In this document: positions 1 through 9,474 of the stretch, piece by piece
How the letters are laid out: every line of letters begins with the position of its first letter
Position numbering within the stretch: position 1 is the stretch's first letter
Origin: Pseudozyma flocculosa PF-1
Taxonomy: Eukaryota > Basidiomycota > Ustilaginomycetes > Ustilaginales > Ustilaginaceae
Assembly (NCBI RefSeq): GCF_000417875.1
Contig: NW_006920880.1
Coordinates: 647,884 to 711,883 of the forward strand
Length of the DNA stretch: 64,000 nt
Direction: 5' to 3'
Program-made: the position numbers and the translations under genes
The notes under the pieces: model-generated
Seen by the model: the letters and a program-made list of their open reading frames with translations, nothing else
The model's database searches: none
What the model was told of the DNA's origin: nothing

Positions 1-389
1 AGCGGGCGGGCGCAGCGGGTCGCGGCGAGCCAAAGCGCGCAGCCAGGGACAGGGACAGGGACAGGCGGGGCGAGGGCGAGCAGGTCAGGCAAGGTCCGAT
101 CACTGCCTGGCCGTCCCAAGCGAGAACGCGGAAGTCGGAAAAAAGGGTCCGCACGGGGTGCGTGCTGCAAACTCAACGGCGGCCCGAGGCCTGCTACCCG
201 TCTTCCGACCCAACCGAACGCTCGAGCCACGTCCCACACCCGCCTTCACCATCACCACCACCACGTACTACTCCTGCTCGCCGTACGCGCCCACCCCAAT
301 CACCCTGTCTTTCGCTTCCGCCTATCTTTCACAGGCAACGTCTAGCTCTTCGCTGAGATTGAACGCCGCATCGCTGTGCCGCAGCCAAG
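1..389 (+). promoter_or_regulatory. Upstream region of the GRASP gene
   Basis: No gene is supported here. The stretch holds a short tandem run of GGGACA near positions 46-66 and a pyrimidine-rich leader just before the ATG at 390. No convincing TATA box was seen. Confidence 0.4.
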
Positions 390-1731
390 ATGGGCGCCTC
401 TGAATCAAGACCCCGCCTTGATGATTCGGACGATGGTGAGTGCAGGCATGACTGATCTGACGACGATGCACCTCAGTCCAATTGACCCGACCCTTTGCCC
501 GACCTGCTCAACGAACAGCCCCCAAGCAGGGCTACCACGTCGTCCGCGTCGCAGCGGGCAGCCCAGCTCACCTAGCCGGCATCGAGCCGTTCTTTGACTT
601 TTGTGTCGGCATCGACGGAGTCGCACTCGACCCATCCAAGGACGTGGACGGTGACCGCAACAGCTCCGATTCAACAAATCCCGCCTCGGGTGGATCTCTC
701 GCCGGGCTCGGCGCCTGGAAGTCGCTCGAGGAGCGCGAAGGCACAAGGGTCATCCTCAACGTCTGGAGCTCAAAGAGGCAGGAACTCAGAGGTGAGCCGA
801 CAGCATCGAAAGAGGGATGGGAGCCGTCCTGCGAGGCCGTAGCACACCCTGCTGACGGCTTCGACTCCCGCACGCTGCCCTGCTCCGCTCATGCCCTGGC
901 CAACAGAGGTTCCCATCATTCCGAGCCGCGCATGGTCCGAGGCGTCGACCGCGGGCTCAGCCTCGTCTCAACCTTCACTTCTTGGCCTCTCACTTCGGCT
1001 CTGCAACCCTTCCCTCGCCCTTTCGCACGTCTGGCACATTCTCGAGATCCTCGAGGGCTCTCCAGCCGAGTCGGCGGGCCTCGTCCCCTTTGGAGACTTT
1101 GTCATTGGCTGGACCGGCGGCACGCTCAAGTCCGAAGGCGACTTTTACGAGCTCGTCGAGGCTCACGTCGACCGGGCACTGCGCCTCTACGTCTACAACT
1201 CGGACTACGACCACACACGCGAGGTCATCATCGTGCCGAACCGCGAGTGGGGCGGCGAGGGCTTGCTGGGCTGCGGCGTAGGCTATGGCCTCCTGCGTGA
1301 GTCGCCGGCCCTGACTGCCCGCAAACGTCACACACTGCCCGCACTCCCGCTGACCACTTGCAACTCTTCCCTCATCCTTTGACCCGCCAGACCGCATCCC
1401 GAAACCCCAGGATCGACCAGCGGTGCCCAGCGACCTCGACGAAGACAGCGGAGCGAGGACGCCGCAGCCTGCTTCCCAGTCGACCCAGCTCTCGGCAAGC
1501 AACGACTCTGGCCCGCCAAGAGGGCCTCGCTCCATTGCCGATGAGCAGGCGGGCGCGCCGGAACCGTACCGCCCAGGGAGAGGCGAGCACGCGAACGGCT
1601 ACGACCAGAGCGAGCGAGGGCGGGGCGAAGGCGACGAGGAAGGCGACGACGACGATGATGATGATGACGAGATGAACCGCAGCGGCGTCACCGTCAGCAT
1701 GAGGCGGGATGAAGACGACGAGGAGGACTGA
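390..1731 (+). CDS. GRH1: GRASP55/65-family Golgi reassembly stacking protein (Grh1-like)
   Basis: Four exons are inferred at 390-435, 477-791, 907-1296 and 1391-1731, all with GT..AG introns and consistent phase. The protein has the two consecutive PDZ-like GRASP domains: the first contains GYHVVRV and SPAHLAGIEPFFDF, the second HILEILEGSPAESAGLVPF and ends near GCGVGYGLLHRIP. The N-terminus MGASES fits an N-myristoylation signal (Gly2, Ser6), as in animal GRASPs. The last exon encodes a Ser/Pro-rich tail and a run of acidic residues, typical of the less conserved regulatory tail. In other fungi Grh1 sits on early Golgi and ER-exit membranes and acts in tethering and unconventional secretion; that role is inferred here from the family. 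The start was chosen because exon 1 supplies the myristoylation motif. The position of the first intron's acceptor is the least certain point. Confidence 0.88.
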
Positions 1732-3141
1732 GCACGACGAGCTGGCTCGTCTTCCGTCTCTCTTCCTCGATCTCTCCCGTCACCTGTCGCGTTGCAATGA
1801 AAGGGTATGGCATGCTCGCCACCGAAAGAAGGGCTGAAGGCAGGTGCGGGCACCTCGCGCTTGTTGCAGGTTGGGGCGTGAAGATCAGTGAGGGACGAGG
1901 GTGGCCCTGCACCACGCTGCTCCAGCCCACATTCCGATGGCAAAGTGTGAGGAAAGGTGGACGTGTTGAGTGTGTGGCTTGATAAGCGCTGTTGCTCAAC
2001 ACACCATCATTGCAGCAGCATCTCCGTGCTCACCTGGCCTGCATCAGGCCCGCCTGCTTCAACTCTGATCTAAAGCTTTGCTGTGCCAGCACACCAGCAT
2101 TGCTGCAGCACATCCTTTGGCGAAGAGTCAACGCAGCCTTGCATTGCCCTCCTTCGCCCGTTTGTTCAGTTGCTCGATGTGGAGGAGCAGCTGGAAGAGT
2201 TGGGCCTGGTCGTTTGCACCAACCTCAAGCAGCTGCTCCCTGTTCACATCAAGAACTGTTGCAAACGTCCTCACGCCAGGGTCAATTGAGCAAACTGCCG
2301 GGCTGGCGAGGAAAGACGATGCCTGGGCAGACAGCATTGCCGATGTTGCCAGTGGGGTGAGGTTGACAGGTTGGGCCCTCGGAGCTGGGGCGGCAAGCGT
2401 GGCTGTTGCGAGTGCCCGTTCTGCTCGACCCTGGCAGTTCCTGTTGAGCAAGTGACCTTTGAGGAGCTGGCTCCACTTGAAGGACTGGCCACAGCCAGGA
2501 GTCGGACAAACATGCTTGTTAGCGCCTGCCCCAGGATGTTGAGGGTGGTCTGCTGGGCGCCCCGCAGAGGTTGTACCGGATGCCACTGGCCCCAAGACTG
2601 CCTGACCTGCCCCAGTAGTGGCCGATGAGGCAGATGCCGTCCGAGGATGTCCAGGGTGGCAAAGGAGCTGTTGCACCAGGAGCACTTGGAGCTGAACTGC
2701 ACCTCATATGGTGCTTGCCAGCAAGCACACCTTGATTAGGCTGCTCTGTCTGTTGTTGAAGCCTGGCTGTTGCACTTTGCAGCTGCAGCAGTCTTGAGTG
2801 TTGCAGGAGCAAGCTCAAGATGGGGCTCAAATTTCCGGGCCTGTCTTTCTGCTTGCTTGTTGCGCCGAGGCCTTGCTTGCTTGATGTGCTGATGCACTGC
2901 TTGCTTCATTCAATGTCGTAGCACCTCTGCGCTGTGCTCATGCAGCTGCACATCTCTCGCAGTCTGTGCTTTGGTCAGTCGGGGGCTCCTGTCGATTGCC
3001 CACACACAGCGCGGGTCAAGGCCGCTATCACACCCATCTTTCACTTGCGAGCAAAGGAGAGGTAATGTCTTCCAGGCGTCGGCCTCGAGAAAAGTACAAG
3101 CAGAGTCTGCTGAGGGCAACTATCGACGCTGTCGCCGGCCG
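1732..3141. other. Gene-poor, CpG-poor interval between GRASP and the MFS transporter
   Basis: From about 1990 to 3020 the base use changes sharply: TG and CA dinucleotides are abundant and CG is rare, unlike the flanking genes. The block holds broken zinc-finger coding remnants on the minus strand (described separately) and short motifs such as AGCATTGCTGCAGCA that also occur near 44990 in the repeat region. No intact gene is visible. Confidence 0.55.
2128..2702 (-). pseudogene. Remnant of a two-zinc-finger protein gene
   Basis: Two zinc-finger-like modules lie on the minus strand in different frames. The first (about 2684-2625) reads C-x2-C-x12-H-x2-H around KCSWCNSSFATLDILGRHLPH. The second (about 2508-2434) reads C-x4-C-x12-H-x5-C around HVCPTPGCGQSFKWSQLLKGH. 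A single frameshift, or an unrecognised intron, between about 2620 and 2510 would join them. The rest of the reading frame is Ala/Gln/Leu-rich with no recognised domain. The block is CpG-poor like the repeat region further right, so I read it as a decayed gene, possibly from a mobile element. Function is unknown. A live gene with an intron cannot be excluded. Confidence 0.4.
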
Positions 3142-4536
3142 TCAGACCTTGACCAAGAACGCGGTGCCGACGCAAAAGAACCTCGTCGCGACCATGAAGG
3201 CGGTGGCGGCGACGATGAGGGATGCGCAAAAGATCTGTGCGCCTCGGAAGTCGCCCGTGTCGAGGTTGAGGAGCTTGCCCGCGACCGGGTTGCCGACGAG
3301 CATGCCCGCCGCGCAAAAGAGGCAAAAGGTGCCGAGGCGCACGCCGAACCTGCTCTTGTCCTTTGTGAGCATGGCGACGGCGGGGCCCTGGAGCGAGACG
3401 TAGCTGCCGGAAAAGGCGCCGTAGAAGATGGAAAAGACGACGACCTGCCAGACGCGGTCGATGGTGAGCCAGGCCCAGGCGGTGATGGCGGCGCCGACGC
3501 AGCTGACGACAAACATGTTGATGCTGCCCGTCTTGTCGGCGAGAAAGTTGGGGATGATGCGCCCGATGACGCTGCCGGCGTTGAGGAGCGGCACGAGGTA
3601 GAAGGCCAGCTCGCCGTCCATGCCCGGGATCTTGGCCACGCTGTACGAGGATATGTAGTAGAAGGGAACGTAGAGGCCCATGAAGGCGAGGAGGCCGGCG
3701 ATGCCAAACGAGAGCATGGCGGGCTCGGTAAAGGCCGACGTGTCGATGAGGCTGCGGGCGGCCGTGTTGGGCCCACGCTTGCGCATCAGGGCGATGGCGA
3801 CGGCCTGCGTCGCGAGCACCACAAAGGCGATGACGCGTGTCGTCCATGCGAAGCCGATGCGGGGCTCGAGGCGGCGGAAGACGATGGGGTAGACGATGCC
3901 GCCGAGGCTGCTGCCGCAGACCGAGATGCCCGCCGCAAAGGCGCGGCGCGACGAGAACCAGGCGGGCAGCACGGCGATGCTGGGGATAAAGATGGCGCCC
4001 ATTCCGAGGCCGGTGCAGATGCCCTGGGCGAGGAGGACCTGGTAGTAGTATGTGGCCACGCTGGTCGTCATCATGCCGACGACGATGAGGACGGTGCCGC
4101 CGACGGTGAGCGTCTTGACGTAGCCCAGGTCAAAGAGCGGGCCGCTAAAGGGCCCGACGATGAGCAGGAGCGACGCCTGGATCGACCCGATCCACGAGAT
4201 GGCCGAGGAGCCGCTGCGCTCGAGCAGCGCCGTCTCGTAGTAGGTCTGGAAGGCGCCGTAGGTGTTGACGAGGCCCCACGAGTTGAAAAAGAGGAAGAAG
4301 GACGCCACCACCTGGAGCCAGGCGGCCAACCCGCCGTCGGGGATCTCGAGCTGAGCCGGCGGCGCGGCGGGCGCGGCGGGCGCGGCGGTGCTGATCGTCG
4401 AGGACTCGTCCTTGACAGCATCTTCGGCCTCGGATTTGTGCTTGAAATGCTCGACCACGTCGCCGAGGTACGTTTCACTCGGCGCGGTTTCACTTGGCGC
4501 GTCGAGCCCACGGGCCGAGCCGGTGAGAGAAGGCAT
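3142..4536 (-). CDS. MFS transporter, monocarboxylate-permease-like
   Basis: A single-exon, 464-residue membrane protein. After a polar N-terminus of about 60 residues it has the DGG-x-AW-x-V motif that opens the first helix of fungal monocarboxylate transporter-like MFS proteins, then about 12 hydrophobic helices in two groups of six. It is probably a plasma-membrane permease for a small organic acid or related metabolite; the substrate cannot be read from sequence. The frame is open upstream to 4740, but a TATATA box at 4689-4694 implies transcription starts near 4660, and the ATG at 4536 (MPSLTGS) gives a normal family N-terminus. It is convergent with nothing close by and is separated from the DnaJ gene by 1.7 kb. 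Confidence 0.85.
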   Translation of the reverse strand: MPSLTGSARGLDAPSETAPSETYLGDVVEHFKHKSEAEDAVKDESSTISTAAPAAPAAPPAQLEIPDGGLAAWLQVVASFFLFFNSWGLVNTYGAFQTYYETALLERSGSSAISWIGSIQASLLLIVGPFSGPLFDLGYVKTLTVGGTVLIVVGMMTTSVATYYYQVLLAQGICTGLGMGAIFIPSIAVLPAWFSSRRAFAAGISVCGSSLGGIVYPIVFRRLEPRIGFAWTTRVIAFVVLATQAVAIALMRKRGPNTAARSLIDTSAFTEPAMLSFGIAGLLAFMGLYVPFYYISSYSVAKIPGMDGELAFYLVPLLNAGSVIGRIIPNFLADKTGSINMFVVSCVGAAITAWAWLTIDRVWQVVVFSIFYGAFSGSYVSLQGPAVAMLTKDKSRFGVRLGTFCLFCAAGMLVGNPVAGKLLNLDTGDFRGAQIFCASLIVAATAFMVATRFFCVGTAFLVKV

Positions 4537-4688
4537 GAGCGTCGGTGGGGCGGAGCGGCAGCAGTGGCCAGGAGAACAAGGAGAGGAGCGTCTGGGCCCG
4601 AAGCGGCAGGCAGGGAGGCGGAGAGGCACGATGAGGAGGTGCGTAGGGACGCCTTTGCGACGCCCTCGAGGGCCGAAGCCGGCGGCAC

Positions 4689-4694
4689 TATATA
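4689..4694 (-). promoter_or_regulatory. TATA box of the MFS transporter
   Basis: TATATA lies about 150 bases upstream of the chosen ATG at 4536, in otherwise very GC-rich DNA. It supports a start downstream of the longest open frame. Confidence 0.55.
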
Positions 4695-4744
4695 CGGACC
4701 ATCGATGAGGCATCCTGAGCAGGGCGGCGGCACGTTGCACTCGA

Positions 4745-6259
4745 CAGCGGCGGCGGCGGCGGCGGTAGATGGTGGGGCCCGGTGGTCAACCGTCGGGCGG
4801 TCGGGGCGCTGCGGTGCGCCACCTCGCATGGTTGGCCGTTCGGACCGACCAGATGAAGCGCGCAGGCAGAAGAGACCTGACTTCATGCTGGCACGGTGTG
4901 ACTCGTCGAGGTCGTCGATTGAGGTTGCACGCCGCTCCTCGCCACCGCCGTCGCCGTGGTCGCGACGGAAGCTTGCATCCCTCCCTAGGCGCCTGCCTTC
5001 TCCTCTTCATGGAAGCCGCCTCGGCAGAACATCCACCTCTCCGCGCCTTGCTGGCTCACAAGCTCAAGCTTAGCTCGGTTTCATGCCTCGAGGCCCTTTT
5101 GCGGCGGACAGGTCAGAGCCGGTCGCAGCTGCGTCGCCTCACTCGGAACCGATGCCGTCCACACCGACCATGCTTTCCCAACTGCGACGAGGCGGGCACA
5201 CCGTGTCGAAGCCGAACTCGCCGTCGACCTAAGGTCGCCGAGGTAGGCGCGAACGACGGAGTAGGACGTCTACAGAGGTGGTCAGGGTCGAGTCGGGAAG
5301 GGATCGGAGAAGCCCACAAGTCACGGCGGGCGTTCGATGCCAGGCACACTAGGCAGCCTCTCCAACCACGGAAAAGCCTTAAAAAAGCGCATGAAATTAC
5401 GGGCCGAACCGATAAAGAGCGTTGCTTACGTAAGCAAAAAGGTGAAAAAGTGAAGGGGGCCCGCGCGCGTCTCTCGTCGATGGTGTAATGACGAGGACAC
5501 GCTCGGTCGTCGATACGAGCAAGCTCGTATCAAACGACCCGGTAGATAAAAAGTGGTTGATGAAACGAAGGGCGCGAGCCCTTGGTCATAGTCATCAAAC
5601 TATGAAGAACAGATACTACACATGATCACTGTGGATGTGCGAAGAGGGAGGAAAGGGTCAGAGGGGTCAGCGACGTGCGACGGCGATGGTGATGGCGACG
5701 GCGAGGAAAGGGGCAAGGTGGGTACGTACAAGCCAAAAGGCCAGAAGAGTGGGGTGTCAATGTGGGGATGCGGGTGCTGGCGAGGTTTATATAGGGAGCG
5801 GGGGTGGGGCGATTTTTTGTTTTTTCGCACGCTCGGCCGCAGTCGGTGGGACGGGGGCTGGAATTTCCAAAGCGGGATCGACGACTCTGGCAGGTTTTTG
5901 GCCAGGTGGATTTCGAGGCCGGGGGGGGGCTTTCGTCATCGCGCGCGCACGGTTCCTCTTCCAACGGCGGGCCGGCCACAGGGGGCGAGAAAAACTCCAC
6001 GAAGCAAGCAAGCTAAGGGCAGGCGGCGAGCGGCAGCGCACAGCCACGCATCCAAAGGCAGGACCGCCGGCGTCGTGCCAAGACAAAGAAGGCAAGGCCG
6101 ACCGGCAAGGCGGGCAGGGCAGGCGAGGCCAGGCAAGCTTTGTTGTGTGTTGCCGTCGACGAGGCTCTCCTTCGCCGCCACCACCACGACCACGACCGCT
6201 CTTCACAGCGACCCCTGCCAAAGCACACCGACCGCGAAAGGAGACACGCACAACGCACC
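4745..6259. other. 1.5-kb divergent intergenic region (MFS transporter / DnaJ)
   Basis: No gene is supported. A less GC-rich stretch at about 5370-5640 contains two strong inverted repeats: the 16-base palindrome TTGCTTACGTAAGCAA (5422-5437), whose core TTACGTAA is a Yap/ATF-type bZIP site, and a 9+2+9 inverted repeat GATACGAGC..GCTCGTATC (5512-5531). Long open frames across 5600-6570 are by-products of GC-rich composition. Confidence 0.5.
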
Positions 6260-7898
6260 ATGTCCGAGCCCACAACCGCAAGCGCACCGCCGCCCATGCC
6301 GCCCCGTCCCGAGACGGCGGCGCCCGCGGCGGCGGGAGGAGCCCCGGCTGGCGACGCCGAGTCCAAGCCCAAGAACATCAGCCGCGACGGCCAGAAGATC
6401 GCCGACATGGAGTACTACGACCTGCTCGGCGTCGCGGGGGATGCCAGCGACCTCGAACTCAAAAAGGCCTACCGCAAGGCTGCCATCAAGAACCACCCGG
6501 ACAAGGGCGGTGACGAGGAGACGTAAGTGGGCCGGTGATCCGGTGGCCCTTCGTGCGCCCTGCTGACGCTGCCCCCTATTCCTCTGCGCACCGCCGCACT
6601 GCAGGTTCAAGATGATCGGCGAGGCCTACCGCGTGCTCAGCGACAACCACCTGCGCGCCGACTACGACAAGTACGGCAAGAAGAAGCCCACCGACGAGGT
6701 CGGACTCAAGGAGGCGACCGACATGGTGAGTGGGCCGAGGGAGGCGGTCGCCAGAGCTGGGCGGAGCGTCGACCGTGCTGACACCTTTACCCTTTTGCCG
6801 TTCGCGCCAACGCAGTTCGGCTCCCTCTTCGGCGGCGAGCGCTTCGTCGACCTCATCGGCGAAATCAGCCTGATCAAGGACTTTAGCAAGGCGTCCGAGA
6901 TCATGATGACCGACGAGGAGCGCGAGGAGCTGGAAAAGCAGATGAAGGCCGAGCACCAAAAGGGCAACGGCAACGAGTCGGTCGAGGCGACGCCGCCGCC
7001 GGCGACGGCCAGCACGGCGAGCGAGGGTGCCGAGGCGGCTGCCGCTGCCGCTGCGGCGGCTCCGGGCGCCACCGAGGCGAGCGTCGCCGAGGCCAAGAAA
7101 AAGGAAGAGGCGAGGCAGAAGCAGAAGCTGACGGCCGAGCAGCGCGAGAAGCTCGAGGCGCTGGAAAAGGAAAAGGAGGAAAATGAGCGGAAGCGGGTCG
7201 AGGAGCTGTCGCAGAAGCTCAAGGACCGCATCCGGCCGTTTGTCGAGGCCAAGAACCCGGGCGACAAGGACGACAGCGAGACGCAGATCTTTGAGCGCAA
7301 GATGCGCGAAGAGGCCGAGGACCTCAAGCTCGAGTCGTTTGGCGTCGAGCTGCTCCACGCCATCGGCAACGTCTACCTGATGAAGTCGACGTCGTGGATC
7401 AAGACCAAGCAGCACAAGTTCCTCGGCCTCAGCGGCTTCATGAGCCGCATGAAGGAAAAAGGCGCCGTCGTCAAGGAGACGTGGGGCATGCTCGGCAGCG
7501 CGCTCAACGTCAAGGCGTCGATGGACGAGCTGGCCAGGAGGCAGGAAAAGGGCGAGATCCCCGAAGACGAGCTGCGCGCCCTCGAGCAGGACATGAGCGG
7601 CAAGATGCTCCTCGCCACCTGGAGGGGCACCCGCTTCGAGGTGTCGAGCGTGCTGCGCCAGGTCTGCGACAACGTTCTCAACGAAAAGGGCGTCGACGAC
7701 AAGGTGCTCCTCAACCGCGCCCGCGCCATCGCCTTCCTCGGCGTCATCTACAAGGACGTCCAGCCCGACGAGGGCGACGACGAGCGCCGCGAGCTCGAAC
7801 GCCTCGTCGCCGAGGCCGCCGGCAAGAACAAGAAAAAGGCAAAGAAGGACAAGCACCACGGCGCCAAGCACTCGGGCACCTCGACGCCCGTCGTCTGA
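6260..7898 (+). CDS. DnaJ (Hsp40) protein with C-terminal X-domain, Caj1/Djp1-like
   Basis: Three exons (6260-6522, 6605-6725, 6816-7898) give 488 residues. A Pro/Ala-rich N-terminus is followed by a J domain (about 51-115) with the HPD tripeptide at 79-81, which stimulates Hsp70 ATPase. Then comes the DnaJ-X domain, recognisable from [19 protein letters not shown] onward, a long Lys/Glu-rich probable coiled coil, and a conserved C-terminal part of the X-domain. The tail is basic ([13 protein letters not shown]). This architecture is that of yeast Caj1 and Djp1, class III Hsp40s acting at membranes; Djp1 aids peroxisomal and mitochondrial protein import. Which of the two roles applies here cannot be decided. 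The ATG at 6260 is the first in frame with a normal J-protein start. Confidence 0.88.
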
Positions 7899-8159
7899 GC
7901 TCCCGCCGCGGTCCCTTGTTCCCCTCACCGACCCAACGACATACATCCCGGCCTCGCCTCGCACCCGCGCCGAGATCATACCATCGTGTCGCACCCTCGC
8001 ACCCCCGCACCCCCGCACTGTCCAGTACCGCCTTTCGCATCGCAATACCCTGCGTTTCGCTTTTCCCCCTCGTCAACATATCGTCTGCGCTCTCCGCGCT
8101 TTTGGCTCAGTAATAGACGATCCCGTGCGTTTCATTGCTGGCAAAGGGGGCGCCTCCGT

Positions 8160-9211
8160 CTAGACGGCGACCATCTCGTCTCCCTGGTCGGTCCGGGCCT
8201 CTTCGACGCCGAGCATCGACCAGATGAGCCTGCCGATGCGCAGCCCGTCGTGGGGCTTGTGGGCGTTTTCGAGAAACTTTTCCGACGACTGGCGGTCGAT
8301 GACGCCCTTCTCGGTGCGGACCTGGAGGACGAGCTCGACGATCTCGGCGTCGAACTCGGGGTGGCCCTGGAACGTGAGGATCTGGCAGGAGCGCAGCGGC
8401 GACGGGCCCGACGACGAGGTGCCCTCGTCGCTGATGTCAAAGGCGAGGTAGGCCGAGGTGGCCGCCGAAGAGGGCAGCGGCGGCGCCTCGGTCGGGTAGC
8501 GGTGGGCCATGCCCTGCACCGCCGAGATGTCGGTCGAGGCGAGGTTGAGGAACTCGTGGCCCTGGAACGACGGGAGCACCGTGACATGGTCGCGGTGGAC
8601 CTGCTGGATGTTGAGCTTCTCGCCCTCGCCGTAACCCAGCAGCTCGCGGCCGACCTCGGTGACGTCGCACGCCGTCGTGCCAAACTCCCATCCCTTCGAG
8701 TTGAGCTCGACCTTGCCGTCAAAGGCGCGCGCGATGATCTGGTGCCCGTAGCAGATGCCCACCAGGCGCACCAGCGGGTGCTTTTCGGCAGTGTCGCGCA
8801 GGAACGAGGCCAGCTTGCCCGCCCACTCGTCGGTCGAGTAGGCAGAGTGCGCCGACCCAGTGACGACGATGGCGTCCCACAGGCCGTCCGACAGCTGGCC
8901 CTGGTCCGGGTACTCTTGCGCCGTCACCACGTCGTAGCAACGGACGTGCAGGCTCACGCTGTCCTGCCATGCGTGGCGCTTGATCGTGTTGAGCGACGAC
9001 TGCAGAAAGGCGGGGTAGATCTTCGTGTAGCTGTCGGGGTGTGTGCGGATGAGGGAGCGAGAGCGGATGGCCTCAGCGCCTGCTTGCCTCGGTGCGGTGA
9101 CAGAGGCGGCCAGGGACGGACTCACTCTCCCCTCCGGTCGAGAACCGGCTGGACCGGCGTGTCGGCGACGAGCACGGCGATCGAGATCTGGCGCTTCTTG
9201 GGGGCAGGCAT
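8160..9211 (-). CDS. Class I glutamine amidotransferase-like protein (YLR126C type)
   Basis: Two exons (9211-9126 and 9030-8160) give 318 residues. The small first exon encodes MPAPKKRQISIAVLVADTP, a normal start for this family, and splicing produces the junction GD-YTKIYPAF. The nucleophile elbow GICYGHQ carries the catalytic Cys at about residue 122, and FQGHPEF supplies His and Glu of the triad. There is no fused synthetase domain, so this is a stand-alone GATase1-like enzyme, resembling yeast YLR126C and S. pombe homologues of unknown substrate. The minus-strand frame stays open far upstream, but that extension lacks similarity to the family, so the intron-containing model is preferred. 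Confidence 0.82.
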
Positions 9212-9474
9212 GGTTGGGAGTAGCTGGGATGGTGCAGGGGGGTATAGCTATGCCAAGCTGGGCGGATAAGGGGTGGGGTGGAGATGGTGGTGGCGGAGAC
9301 GAGGCGGCACGGCCCGGGAACAAAGGACGGGGAACAGCTCGGCCTGGCAAGCACCAGCATCAGCAGCGCTTCGGTGACTTTCCGCCAAAGTCAGCCCGAC
9401 TCGCAAAGCTCGGATCTCGGGAGACAGACACTCGGACCGACCCGCGCCACCGCCCCACCGCCCCCTCGAACGTC

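Noticed and set aside
2971..5073. A 700-residue open frame on the plus strand opposite the MFS transporter
   Set aside because: It is an antisense by-product of GC-rich codon use; its sequence is Asp/Gly/Arg/Ala-rich with no domain, while the minus strand encodes a clear transporter.
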